DNA from: Nonomuraea roseoviolacea subsp. carminata | GTDB taxonomy: Bacteria > Actinomycetota > Actinomycetes > Streptosporangiales > Streptosporangiaceae | Direction: 5' to 3' | Length of the DNA stretch: 64,000 nucleotides | NCBI RefSeq assembly: GCF_024172185.1 | Contig: NZ_JAMZEC010000001.1 | Location: 7,601,001-7,665,000 of the forward strand | Shown: positions 32,732-40,344 of the stretch, one piece after another | Layout of the letters: every line of letters starts with the position of its first letter | Numbering within the stretch: the stretch's first letter is position 1 | Position numbers and translations under genes: made by a program | The notes under the pieces: generated by a model | Told to the model about the DNA's origin: nothing | Databases searched by the model: none | What the model saw: only the letters and a program-made list of their open reading frames with translations

Positions 32732-33451
32732 TCAGCGGGTCGTGAAGGCTCCGCCGTTCACGTGGATGGTCTGTCCCGTGATGTGCCGCGCGCCGGGGGA
32801 GGCGAGGAAGAAGACGGTCTCCGCGATGTCGCCGGGCGTGCCCGGCCGCTTGAGCAGCGTCTCCTCCACGAGCCTGCGGTGGCGCTCCTCGGTCATGCCG
32901 TCGCCGAAGAAGTTGGTGCCGGTGACGTACCCGGAGGAGATGACGTTGCAGGTGACGTCCCGAGGGCCGAGCGCGGCGGCGAGGGTGGCGTTCCAGGCGG
33001 CCAGCGCGGCCTTGGCGGCGCCGTAGGAGCCGCCGCCGCGCTCGGCGCCGATCGAGCCGATGCTGACGACCGTGCCCCCCGGGACGAGCAGGTCGCTCAC
33101 CGCGGTGGTGGTGAGGACGGCGGTGAGGACGTTGGCGGAGACGCTGGACAGCCACTCCTGGGCGAGCGCCTCCAACGGCGGCGTTCCGGCGGCCGGCCCG
33201 GCGGGCAGGCCGCCCGCGGCGTTGACGAGCACGCCGAGCGGGCCGCCCAGCTCCTCGGCGAGGGCGGCGACCTGGTCGGGACGGGCGGCGTCGCAGGCCA
33301 GCCCGCGCACCCCCAGCTCCTTGGCGGCGGGCTCGACGGTGTCCGGGTGGCGGCCGGTGATGACGACGTCGGCGCCGTCGGCGGCGAACCGGGCGGCGAC
33401 AGCCCGGCCGATGCCGCTGGTACCTCCGGTGACGAGCACGGTCCTGCCCAT
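32732..33451 (-). CDS. Short-chain dehydrogenase/reductase, 239 aa
   Basis: Classical SDR: VLVTGGTSGIGRAVA cofactor loop, NAAGG, catalytic Ser in SIGSIGAERGG and Tyr-x-x-x-Lys in GGSYGAAKAAL, then the C-terminal HITGQTIHVNGGAF of FabG-like enzymes. RTG..GRH after strand 2 favours NADPH. ATG 33451 has GGAGG close upstream. It is divergent from a MarR regulator with a perfect palindrome between them, so it is probably the regulator's target. Substrate unknown. Confidence 0.92.
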   Translation of the reverse strand: MGRTVLVTGGTSGIGRAVAARFAADGADVVITGRHPDTVEPAAKELGVRGLACDAARPDQVAALAEELGGPLGVLVNAAGGLPAGPAAGTPPLEALAQEWLSSVSANVLTAVLTTTAVSDLLVPGGTVVSIGSIGAERGGGSYGAAKAALAAWNATLAAALGPRDVTCNVISSGYVTGTNFFGDGMTEERHRRLVEETLLKRPGTPGDIAETVFFLASPGARHITGQTIHVNGGAFTTR

Positions 33452-33470
33452 GATTCCTCCTCACGACTGG

Positions 33471-33490
33471 TACGTTTAGCCCTAAACGTA
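33471..33490. promoter_or_regulatory. Perfect 20-bp palindrome, likely MarR operator
   Basis: TACGTTTAG (33471-33479), CC, CTAAACGTA (33482-33490): nine-base arms that match exactly. It lies in the 54-base gap between the divergent SDR and MarR genes, where it can block both promoters. Size and spacing fit MarR dimers. Confidence 0.75.
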
Positions 33491-33505
33491 GCGGAGGATG
33501 CCCCG

Positions 33506-34024
33506 ATGGTCCAAACCCCGGCCAGTCCCGCGGAGATCGCCGCGGCCTGGCAGCGCGAGCGCCCCGGCACGCCGACCGACTCCATCGAGATCGTCACGCC
33601 CATCTGGCGGCTGGCCAAGATGTTCGCCGACGACCGGGCCCGGGTCCTGCGCGCCGCCGGGATCGACGCGGCCACGCTCGACCTGCTGTCGGTGATCCGC
33701 CGGTCCGGGCCGCCGTACCGGCTGAGCACCCGCGAGCTGGCCCGCCGCACGCTGGTGACGGCCGGCGCGATCTCCCAGCGGGTGGCCAGGGCCGAGCGCG
33801 CGGGCCTGATCCGGCGCGGCCCCGGCGAGACCGGGCCCAGGAGCGTCGCGGTGTCGCTCACCGACGAGGGCCACGCCCTCATCGAACGCTCGGTCGACTC
33901 GGTCCTCGGCCGCGAGGCGTCCCTGGTGGCGGGCCTGACCCCGGCGGAACGGGCCACCCTCGCCGAGCTGCTGGAGAAGCTGACCGCCGACGTCCGGGAC
34001 AGGATGACGCGGCCCGGCCCCTGA
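33506..34024 (+). CDS. MarR-family transcriptional regulator, 172 aa
   Basis: Winged-helix repressor: LDLLSVIRRSGPPYRLSTRELARRTLVTAGAISQRVARAERAGLIRRGPGETGPRSVAVSLTDEGHALIE, with dimerisation helices at both ends. ATG 33506 has GGAGG at 33493-33497. Probably autoregulates through the palindrome at 33471-33490 and controls the SDR gene. The signal ligand is unknown. Its stop abuts the stop of the next, converging gene with no space. Confidence 0.92.
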   Translation: MVQTPASPAEIAAAWQRERPGTPTDSIEIVTPIWRLAKMFADDRARVLRAAGIDAATLDLLSVIRRSGPPYRLSTRELARRTLVTAGAISQRVARAERAGLIRRGPGETGPRSVAVSLTDEGHALIERSVDSVLGREASLVAGLTPAERATLAELLEKLTADVRDRMTRPGP

Positions 34025-35317
34025 TCAGGCGCCGAGACGGTCCTCGATGCCGACGGCGAGCAGGCAGGCGTCGTCCTCGGGGTTCGGGCCGCCGATCTCC
34101 TCCAGCAGCCGGTCCAGCGCCGCGTCCAGGCCGAGGTGCAGGTCGTCGCGGGTCAGCCGGGCGGCGGCGGCCAGTACCAGCGCCAGGCCCTCGTCGATGT
34201 CGCGGTTGCGCCGCTCGACCAGCCCGTCGGTGAACATCAGCAGCAGGTCGCCCTCCCGCAGCTCCACGCGCGCCAGATGGTACGCCTGGTCGCCGGCCGC
34301 CCCGAGGAGCACGCCCCTGGCCTGTTCGAGCTGCCGGGCGACGCCGTCGCGCACCAGGATGGGCGCCAGGTTGCCGGCCCGCGCCCAGCTGAACACCCGC
34401 GTCGAGGAGTCCAGGTGGCCGATCACGGCCGTGGCGGTGGTGCCCTCCAGGCGGTGGATCACCAGGTCGTTCAGCAGCGCCAGCAGGCCGCTGGCCGGAC
34501 GCCCGGTCATCGTCAGCCCGACCAGCGCATGGCGGAGCTGGGCCATGTGCGCGATCGCGGGCAGGCCGTGGCCCGACACGTCGCCGATCGCCAGGAGCAC
34601 CCGCCCGTCCGGCAGGGGCGCGGCCTCGAACCAGTCGCCGCCGAGGCTCGCGGTCTTCTCCGCCGGCACGTACCGTACGGCGATGCGGGTGCGCGGCAGG
34701 TCCAGGCAGCCGACCGGGTCGGGCAGGATCGCCTCGCGCAGCGCCAGCATCACGTGCCGCTCCTCAGCCGCCTTGACGCGGGCCTCCAGGAGCTGGCGAC
34801 GCGACTCCGACATGATGCGCTCGGCGCGGCGGCGGCCGGTGATGTCCTGGAACACCGCGTGGACGCCGCGCACCGTGGCCGCCGCCCGCAGCCCGGCGCC
34901 CAGGTCGTCGGCCGGCCGGCCCGCCGACAGCAGGGGCTCCAGGACGACGCGCAGGTTGCGCAGCTCGCCGCCGCGCCGGATGCGCATCTCGGCCTGCGCC
35001 GCCTCGGCCTCGTGCACCACGGTCAGCAGGAGCTGTTCGAGCATCCGCAGGTCGTCCGGCTCCACCAGGCCGGCCAGCTCCGGCAGGTCCGCCGGCCCCC
35101 TGGCCGGGTCACGGCCGAAGATCACGTACACCTGGTCGGACCAGGCGGTCTCCCCGGTGCGCAGGTCCCACTCGGCCCAGCCCATGTTGCCCAGCCGCTG
35201 GGCGTGCGCCAGCCGCGCGGCCAGCAGCTCCTTCTCGGCAGCGCCCTGATGGGGCGCGCCGGCGGCACCTCCCGGACGCCGCCGCTGCCCCGGCCCGCCG
35301 CTGATGACGTCGACCAT
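34025..35317 (-). CDS. SpoIIE/RsbU-type PP2C phosphatase with PAS domain, 430 aa
   Basis: Serine phosphatase of the kind that acts on anti-sigma-antagonist proteins. N-terminal PAS-like sensor (QRLGNMGWAEWDLRTGETAWSDQVYVIFGRDP... VFQDITGRRRAE), a linking helix, then the phosphatase domain: RYVPAEKTASLGGDWFEAAPLPDGRVLLAIGDVSGHGLPAIAHMAQLRHAL with the metal Asp residues, LLLMFTDGLVERRNRDIDEGL, and EDDACLLAVGI. ATG 35317 is chosen because GAGGG lies 8 bases upstream; a GTG three codons earlier is less well placed. The PAS signal is unknown. Confidence 0.92.
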   Translation of the reverse strand: MVDVISGGPGQRRRPGGAAGAPHQGAAEKELLAARLAHAQRLGNMGWAEWDLRTGETAWSDQVYVIFGRDPARGPADLPELAGLVEPDDLRMLEQLLLTVVHEAEAAQAEMRIRRGGELRNLRVVLEPLLSAGRPADDLGAGLRAAATVRGVHAVFQDITGRRRAERIMSESRRQLLEARVKAAEERHVMLALREAILPDPVGCLDLPRTRIAVRYVPAEKTASLGGDWFEAAPLPDGRVLLAIGDVSGHGLPAIAHMAQLRHALVGLTMTGRPASGLLALLNDLVIHRLEGTTATAVIGHLDSSTRVFSWARAGNLAPILVRDGVARQLEQARGVLLGAAGDQAYHLARVELREGDLLLMFTDGLVERRNRDIDEGLALVLAAAARLTRDDLHLGLDAALDRLLEEIGGPNPEDDACLLAVGIEDRLGA

Positions 35318-35447
35318 GAGACACACCCTCGAATGCAGTGGAACGGGACATTCGCCTCACACTATGCGGTCAGGCGTGAGCGAAGGGTAGCGATGGCTTG
35401 GCGTGTTGTAAGACCTTTTCGCGGATTTTAGGAGGTGGCGTCGGGAG

Positions 35448-35453
35448 TAGATT
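35448..35453 (+). promoter_or_regulatory. -10 element of the M24 peptidase gene, leaderless
   Basis: TAGATT ends 7 bases before GTG 35461. An alternative GTG at 35455 would lie before the expected transcription start. Confidence 0.5.
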
Positions 35454-35460
35454 TGTGGCC

Positions 35461-36570
35461 GTGACGTCCTCAGATCTGTATCCCGTGTCCCGTCTCGCCG
35501 CCGTCCAGGAGGCCACCGCCAAGGCCGGCATCGACGCCCTCCTGCTCACTCCGGGTCCCGACCTGCGGTACGTGAGCGGCTACGACGCCAAGCCGCTGGA
35601 GCGGCTCACCTGCCTGGTGGTGCCCGCCTCGGGCGAGGCGTACATGCTGGTGCCGCGCCTGGAGCTGCCGGCGGCGGAGGCGTCGCCCGCCGCGCGGCTC
35701 GGCCTGGAGTTCGTGGCCTGGGACGAGACCGACGACCCGTACCGGATCGCCGCCGACCGGCTCGGGCGGGTGGCGACGGTCGGTCTCGCCGACCGGATGT
35801 GGGCCATGTCGTCGCTGCGCTTCCGCGACGTGCTGCCGGACACCCGGCAGGTGCTGGCCGGCAGCGTGCTGCGCGAGCTGCGGATGCGCAAGTCGGCGGT
35901 GGAGGTGGCGGCGCTGCGCGAGGCCGGCGAGGCCATCGACGCCGTGCACCGCCAGGTGCCGGAGTTCCTGCGCGCCGGCCGCACCGAGCGCGAGGTGGGC
36001 CGCGACATCGCCGAGGCCATCCTCGCCGCCGGCCACGCCACGGTCGACTTCGTCATCGTCGCCTCCGGCCCCAACGGCGCCAGCCCGCACCACGACGTGT
36101 CCGACCGCGTCATCCAGCCGGGCGAGCCGGTCGTCGTCGACATCGGCGGCCAGCTCCACAACGGCTACTGCTCCGACTCGACCCGCAACTACTGCGTGGG
36201 CGAGCCGCCCGCCGAGTACGCCGCCTACTTCGAGGTGCTGCGGCGGGCGCAGGAGGCCGCCTGCGCCGCTGTACGTCCCGGCGTGAGCTGCGAGTCGATC
36301 GACGCCGCGGCCCGCGAGGTCATCACCGAGGCCGGCTACGGCGAGTACTTCGTCCACCGCACCGGCCACGGCATCGGCATCGAGACCCACGAGGACCCCT
36401 ACATCGTCTCCGGCAACACCGAGGCGATGGAGCCCGGCTTCGCCTTCTCCGTCGAGCCCGGCATCTACCTGCCCGGCCGCCACGGCGCCCGCATCGAGGA
36501 CATCGTGGTCTGCGGCGAGAACGACGGCGAGCGGCTGAACCTCACCCCTCGTGACCTGGTGATCGTCTAG
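35461..36570 (+). CDS. M24 Xaa-Pro peptidase family protein, 369 aa
   Basis: Creatinase/prolidase fold: N-terminal domain (VSRLAAVQEATAKAGIDALLLTPGPDLRYVSGYDAK), then the pita-bread catalytic domain with all five metal ligands visible: Asp in VVVDIGG, Asp in YCSDSTRNY, His in RTGHGIG, Glu in SVEPGIYLPG and Glu in RIEDIV. It also has the substrate His in SPHHDVSD. Cuts N-terminal X-Pro bonds, or acts as a related dipeptidase. Soluble, no signal peptide. Confidence 0.93.
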   Translation: MTSSDLYPVSRLAAVQEATAKAGIDALLLTPGPDLRYVSGYDAKPLERLTCLVVPASGEAYMLVPRLELPAAEASPAARLGLEFVAWDETDDPYRIAADRLGRVATVGLADRMWAMSSLRFRDVLPDTRQVLAGSVLRELRMRKSAVEVAALREAGEAIDAVHRQVPEFLRAGRTEREVGRDIAEAILAAGHATVDFVIVASGPNGASPHHDVSDRVIQPGEPVVVDIGGQLHNGYCSDSTRNYCVGEPPAEYAAYFEVLRRAQEAACAAVRPGVSCESIDAAAREVITEAGYGEYFVHRTGHGIGIETHEDPYIVSGNTEAMEPGFAFSVEPGIYLPGRHGARIEDIVVCGENDGERLNLTPRDLVIV

Positions 36571-36605
36571 GTGGAATGCCCGGCACGCACGAGGAGTGTT
36601 CACCG

Positions 36606-36818
36606 ATGACCGTCGAGCGTGCCCTGCCCACCCCCGGGGCGCACGACCTGATCCGGCCGACCCGTGAGCCGGTAGCCAGGGAGGTCGCGCCCCGGGCGGC
36701 GGCCGACGAGGCGGCCGGGCGGTTCCCGCGCGAGGCCAAGGCGCCGCGGCTCGTGGAGGGCGCCAACCAGATCCGGCGGCTGGTCATGGGCCGCGCCCTC
36801 GCCCAGGAGCGGCTGTGA
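36606..36818 (+). pseudogene. Internally deleted acyl-CoA dehydrogenase remnant, 70 codons
   Basis: The 70-residue frame joins two ends of an acyl-CoA dehydrogenase. Residues about 10-45 match the N-terminal helices (TREPVAREVAPRAAADEAAGRFPREA), and residues 46-70 match the extreme C-terminus (RLVEGANQIRRLVMGRAL, the family's YEGTNQIQRLVIARAL motif). Roughly 300 residues carrying FAD, substrate and catalytic Glu sites are missing, in frame. GAGGAG precedes ATG 36606, and the stop overlaps the next gene's GTG, so the frame may still be translated and may serve to couple it. Assignment is from remembered family motifs. Confidence 0.65.
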
Positions 36819-37429
36819 AAGGCGCCCGGAAGGGGGTCCCGGCCCGCCCGGCACGAGCGCTCCTGCCGGCGGGGCTCGCGGTGGCGGTGCTCGCGGCGTG
36901 CGGGTCGCAGGGGGCGCTCAGCCAGGAGGTCGTCGACCGGGCCCGTGCCTCCGGGGCCGCGCCGGACCTCATCTACGCCGTCGAGCTGGACGGCTACCGG
37001 ATCCTGGAGCAGTCGGCCGGCGGCGTCGGCGACGAGGGGTTCGGCGTGCTCTACGCCCCCGAGAAGGGCGCCGGCGAGCCCGTGGAGCTGCGGGTCGACC
37101 GGGGCTCGTTCGACGATGACGTGTGCGCGTCCACGCCCGTGAGCGGCGGCGACGGGCGCCGGGCCGCGCGGTGTGAGCGCGACGGGGACGGCTGGTACCG
37201 GACCGACGGGGTCCGCCAGGACTACACCGTCGTCCGGGGCGACCACTACGTGCGGCTGGCCGCCGCGGTGGGCCAGGTCGGCCGGGAGGCGCTGCGCGCG
37301 GCCGTGACCGGGGCGCGTCCCGCGGTGGGGGACGGCATGCCCGCCCCGCCGCCGACGGTCGTGCCGCGCGGCGACCTCCCCACGACGGGTGACGGGGCGC
37401 CGTACAACCCGGTCGGGCCCGGCGGCTGA
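36815..37429 (+). CDS. Lipoprotein of unknown function, 204 aa
   Basis: Lipobox Leu-Ala-Ala-Cys around residue 29 (ALLPAGLAVAVLAACGS). The exported part has a Cys pair (DVCASTP, AARCERDG) likely to form a disulfide, a region VELDGYRILEQSAGGVGDEGFGVLY, and a Pro-rich C-terminus. GTG 36815 overlaps the dehydrogenase remnant's stop as GTGA, with AGGAG upstream. Family not recognised. Confidence 0.8.
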   Translation: MKGARKGVPARPARALLPAGLAVAVLAACGSQGALSQEVVDRARASGAAPDLIYAVELDGYRILEQSAGGVGDEGFGVLYAPEKGAGEPVELRVDRGSFDDDVCASTPVSGGDGRRAARCERDGDGWYRTDGVRQDYTVVRGDHYVRLAAAVGQVGREALRAAVTGARPAVGDGMPAPPPTVVPRGDLPTTGDGAPYNPVGPGG

Positions 37430-37481
37430 CGGGCCTGTCGCGGTTGCCGGTCGGAACGCCGGCTCCTCCGCGTGGCCGGGG

Positions 37482-38000
37482 TCACCCGCCCGCGTCCTCC
37501 AGGGCGCGGGCGAAGGCCGCGTGGACGTCGGCCGTGAACAGCACGAACCGCGCCTCCTCCACCCTCGTGCGCGCGGCCCTCACGGTGGTCACCGCGATGC
37601 GGGCCGCGTCGGCCACGGGCCAGCCGTAGATCCCCGCCGACACCGCGGGCAGCGCCAGGGTGACCGCCTCCAGCTCGTCGGCCACCCGCAGCGCCTCCCG
37701 GTAGCAGGAGGCGAGCAGGTGCGAGCGGTCCTCCCGGCCGGAGTAGACCGGGCCGGCCGTGTGGATGACCCACCGGGCCGGCAGCTCGCCGGCCGTCGTG
37801 GCGACCGCCTGGCCGACCGGCAGCCCGTCGGCGTACCGGGTGGCGCGCAGCCGCCGGCACTCGGCGAGGATCGCCGGGCCGCCGCGCCGGTGGATGGCCC
37901 CGTCCACCCCGCCGCCGCCGAGCAGGGACGGGTTCGCCGCGTTGACGACCGCGTCGACGCGCTGCTCGGTGATGTCTCCCTGGACGAGCGTGATCCTCAT
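37482..38000 (-). CDS. Macro-domain (ADP-ribose hydrolase type) protein, 172 aa
   Basis: Single macro domain: RITLVQGDITEQRVDAVVNAANPSLLGGGGVDGAIHRRGGPAIL, then CRRLRATRYADGLPVGQAVATTAGELPARWVIHTAGP and ALPAVSAGIYGWPVADAA. The NAAN and GGGGVDGAIH motifs place it in the MacroD/YmdB group that removes ADP-ribose from proteins, nucleic acids or O-acetyl-ADP-ribose. ATG 38000. It is divergent from the ribosomal-protection GTPase. No ADP-ribosyltransferase is nearby. Confidence 0.93.
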   Translation of the reverse strand: MRITLVQGDITEQRVDAVVNAANPSLLGGGGVDGAIHRRGGPAILAECRRLRATRYADGLPVGQAVATTAGELPARWVIHTAGPVYSGREDRSHLLASCYREALRVADELEAVTLALPAVSAGIYGWPVADAARIAVTTVRAARTRVEEARFVLFTADVHAAFARALEDAGG

Positions 38001-38104
38001 GACAGCGAGTCTTCCGCACGGGCGGCCGGATATTCGGTTGTGCGCATGGCCCGCCCTCTGTTTCACTCCCCGCGACGACCGTCGAGCGAGCGAGGAGGCC
38101 CGAG

Positions 38105-38206
38105 ATGCGGCGTAGGTCCATGTCCATCCAGTCAGGAGGTTTCGTCTACGTGAAGGACATGAACGCTTCGTGCGAACGCTCAACCTGGGGATCCTGGCGC
38201 ATGTAG
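38105..38206 (+). CDS. Possible leader peptide of the ribosomal-protection gene, 33 aa
   Basis: ATG 38105 has an excellent GAGGAGG (38092-38098, 6-base spacer). The 33-codon frame ends at TAG 38204-38206, 37 bases inside the following gene in another frame. That gene's own GTG has only AAGGA at 12 bases. Such an arrangement can tie expression to ribosome stalling, as known for tet(M) and erm leaders, but there is no direct proof and the peptide matches nothing I know. Confidence 0.4.
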   Translation: MRRRSMSIQSGGFVYVKDMNASCERSTWGSWRM

Positions 38207-40341
38207 ACGCCGGTAAGACCAGCCTGACCGAGCGGCTGCTGCACGCCGCCGGTGTCATCGACGAGGTCGGCAGCGTCGATGACGGCAACACGCAGACCGA
38301 CACGCTCGCGCTGGAACGCCGGCGCGGCATCACCATCAAGTCCGCCGTCGTGTCGTTCGCCGTCGGCGGGGCCGGTGGGGTCGGCGGAGTCGGTGGAGTC
38401 GGTGGAGTCGGTGGAGTCACGGTCAACCTCATCGACACGCCCGGCCACCCCGACTTCATCGCCGAGGTGGAGCGGGCCCTCGGCGTCCTCGACGGCGCCG
38501 TGCTCGTCGTCTCCGCCGTCGAAGGGGTGCAGGCGCAGACCCGCGTGCTCATGCGGACGCTGCGCAGGCTGCGCATCCCCGCGATCATCTTCGTCAACAA
38601 GATCGACCGTTCCGGCGCGGACCCCGCCCGGGTCCTGCGGGCGGTCTCCGAGCGGCTCACCCCGGACGCCGTCCCGCTGGGCGCCGTGCGCGGGGCCGGC
38701 ACGCGGGACGCCTCCTTCGCGCCGTACGGGCCCGGTGACGCCGGGTTCCTGTCCGGGCTGGCCGAGACGCTGGCCGAGCGGGACGACGCGCTCCTGGCCG
38801 ACTACGTCGCCGGTGGGCCCGCCCTCTCCCACGACCGGCTGCGCCGCGCGCTCGCGGACCAGACGGCGCGGGCGCGGGCGTACCCGGTGCTGTTCGGCTC
38901 GGCGATCACCGGCGCCGGGGTGGACGCGCTCATGGCCGGGTTCGAGGAGCTGCTGCCGGCGGCCGAGGGCGACGCGGACGCGCCGGCGTCGGGCACCGTC
39001 TTCAAGGTCGAGCGGGGGCCGGCCGGGGAGCGGGTCGCGTACGTGCGGGCGCGGTCCGGGACGTTCAGGGTGCGCGACCGGGTCCGCTTCGGCCCTCCCG
39101 GCGCGCCGGACGAGCGCGAGGGCAGGATCACCGCGATCCGCGTCTTCGACCGGGGCGGCGCCGGGCCGCGGGCGACGCTCACGGCCGGGCGGATCGGGAC
39201 GGTGCGGGGGCTGCCCGAGGCGCGGATCGGCGACGAGATCCGCGCGGCGGGCCCGGCGGAGCACTCGGGTCCCGCGGCGCTTTCGAGGTCTTCGAGGGAC
39301 CCGGGATCGTCGGGGGCGTGGGGCTCTTCGGGGGTTTCGGCGTTCTCGGGCTCTCCGGGATCTTCGGGGCTTTCGGGAGCCGCGGGCTCCTCGGGAGCGC
39401 CGGGGCGAGGGTGGTTCGCGCCACCCAGCCTGGAGACCGTCGTGGTGCCCCGCAGTCCCGCCGAACGCGGCGCCCTGCACGCGGCCCTCGCCGAGCTGGC
39501 CGAACAGGACCCGCTCATCGGCCTGCGCCAGGACGACGAGCGGCAGGAGGTCTCCGTCTCGCTCTACGGCGAGGTGCAGAAGGAGGTCGTCCAGGCGACG
39601 CTGGCCGCCGACTACGGCCTGGAGGTGACCTTCCGCGAGACCACCACCATCTGCGTCGAACGCCCCGCCGCCACCGGCGAGGCCGTCGAGCTGCTCGGCC
39701 AGGACGGCAACCCGTTCGTCGCCACGGTCGGGCTGCGCGTCGAGCCGGCGCCGCCCGGTTCGGGCGTCGCCTTCCGCGTGGACGCCCCGCTGAGCACGCT
39801 CCCGCTGTACGTCTACAAGTCGGCCGGCGAGCTGGCCGAGGCGATCGGCGCCACCGTGCGCGAGACGCTGCGGCAGGGCCTGCGCGGCTGGGAGGTCGTG
39901 GACTGCGCGGTCACCATGACGCGCTCCGGCTACGCCTCGCCGGCCTCCACGGCCCGCGACTTCCGGCTCCTGACGCCGCTGGTGCTGATGAGCGCGCTGC
40001 GGCGGGCCGGGACGGTCGTGTGCGAGCCGGTCCACCGCTTCCACCTGGAGGTGCCGGCCGACACCGCCACGCAGGTGGTGGCCGTCCTGGGGCGGCTGCG
40101 CGCCGTCCACGGGGGTACGGCGTGGCGGGGCGCGTGGTGCGAGCTGGCGGGCGACGTCCCGGCCGCCGAGGTGCACCGGCTGGAACGGCAGCTGCCCGGG
40201 CTGACCCGGGGCGAAGGCGTCCTGGAGACGTCCTTCGACCACTACCAGCCGGTCCGGGGGCCCGCGCCGGTCCGGCGGCGCGACGGGCGCGACCCGCTCG
40301 ACCGTGAGCAGTACCTGCTGCACGTCGCGCGGAGGGTGTAG
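38170..40341 (+). CDS. Tet(M)-like ribosomal-protection GTPase, 723 aa
   Basis: Elongation-factor-G-like GTPase of the Tet(M)/Tet(O)/OtrA group that removes tetracyclines from the ribosome; chromosomal actinobacterial members often have other or no known drug. G1 AHVDAGKTSLTERLL, G2 RRRGITIKSAV, G3 DTPGHPDF, G4 VNKIDRSG, G5 GSAITGAG, then domains II-V with the C-terminal VTMTRSGYASPAS. Two unusual insertions: a 19-residue Val-Gly-Gly repeat (38362-38418) between G2 and G3, and a Ser/Gly linker of about 50 residues (39267-39420) before FAPPSLETVV. GTG 38170. Followed by two ABC exporters. Confidence 0.88.
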   Translation: MRTLNLGILAHVDAGKTSLTERLLHAAGVIDEVGSVDDGNTQTDTLALERRRGITIKSAVVSFAVGGAGGVGGVGGVGGVGGVTVNLIDTPGHPDFIAEVERALGVLDGAVLVVSAVEGVQAQTRVLMRTLRRLRIPAIIFVNKIDRSGADPARVLRAVSERLTPDAVPLGAVRGAGTRDASFAPYGPGDAGFLSGLAETLAERDDALLADYVAGGPALSHDRLRRALADQTARARAYPVLFGSAITGAGVDALMAGFEELLPAAEGDADAPASGTVFKVERGPAGERVAYVRARSGTFRVRDRVRFGPPGAPDEREGRITAIRVFDRGGAGPRATLTAGRIGTVRGLPEARIGDEIRAAGPAEHSGPAALSRSSRDPGSSGAWGSSGVSAFSGSPGSSGLSGAAGSSGAPGRGWFAPPSLETVVVPRSPAERGALHAALAELAEQDPLIGLRQDDERQEVSVSLYGEVQKEVVQATLAADYGLEVTFRETTTICVERPAATGEAVELLGQDGNPFVATVGLRVEPAPPGSGVAFRVDAPLSTLPLYVYKSAGELAEAIGATVRETLRQGLRGWEVVDCAVTMTRSGYASPASTARDFRLLTPLVLMSALRRAGTVVCEPVHRFHLEVPADTATQVVAVLGRLRAVHGGTAWRGAWCELAGDVPAAEVHRLERQLPGLTRGEGVLETSFDHYQPVRGPAPVRRRDGRDPLDREQYLLHVARRV
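38362..38418 (+). repeat. 9-bp in-frame repeat inside the GTPase gene
   Basis: GTC-GGN-GGN units, the last four nearly identical GTCGGTGGA, encode Val-Gly-Gly repeats. Slippage would change the protein by three residues at a time without a frameshift. Confidence 0.85.
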
Positions 40342-40344
40342 CCG

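Noticed and set aside
36576..36605. Earlier ATG for the dehydrogenase remnant
   Set aside because: No ribosome site; GAGGAG fits ATG 36606.
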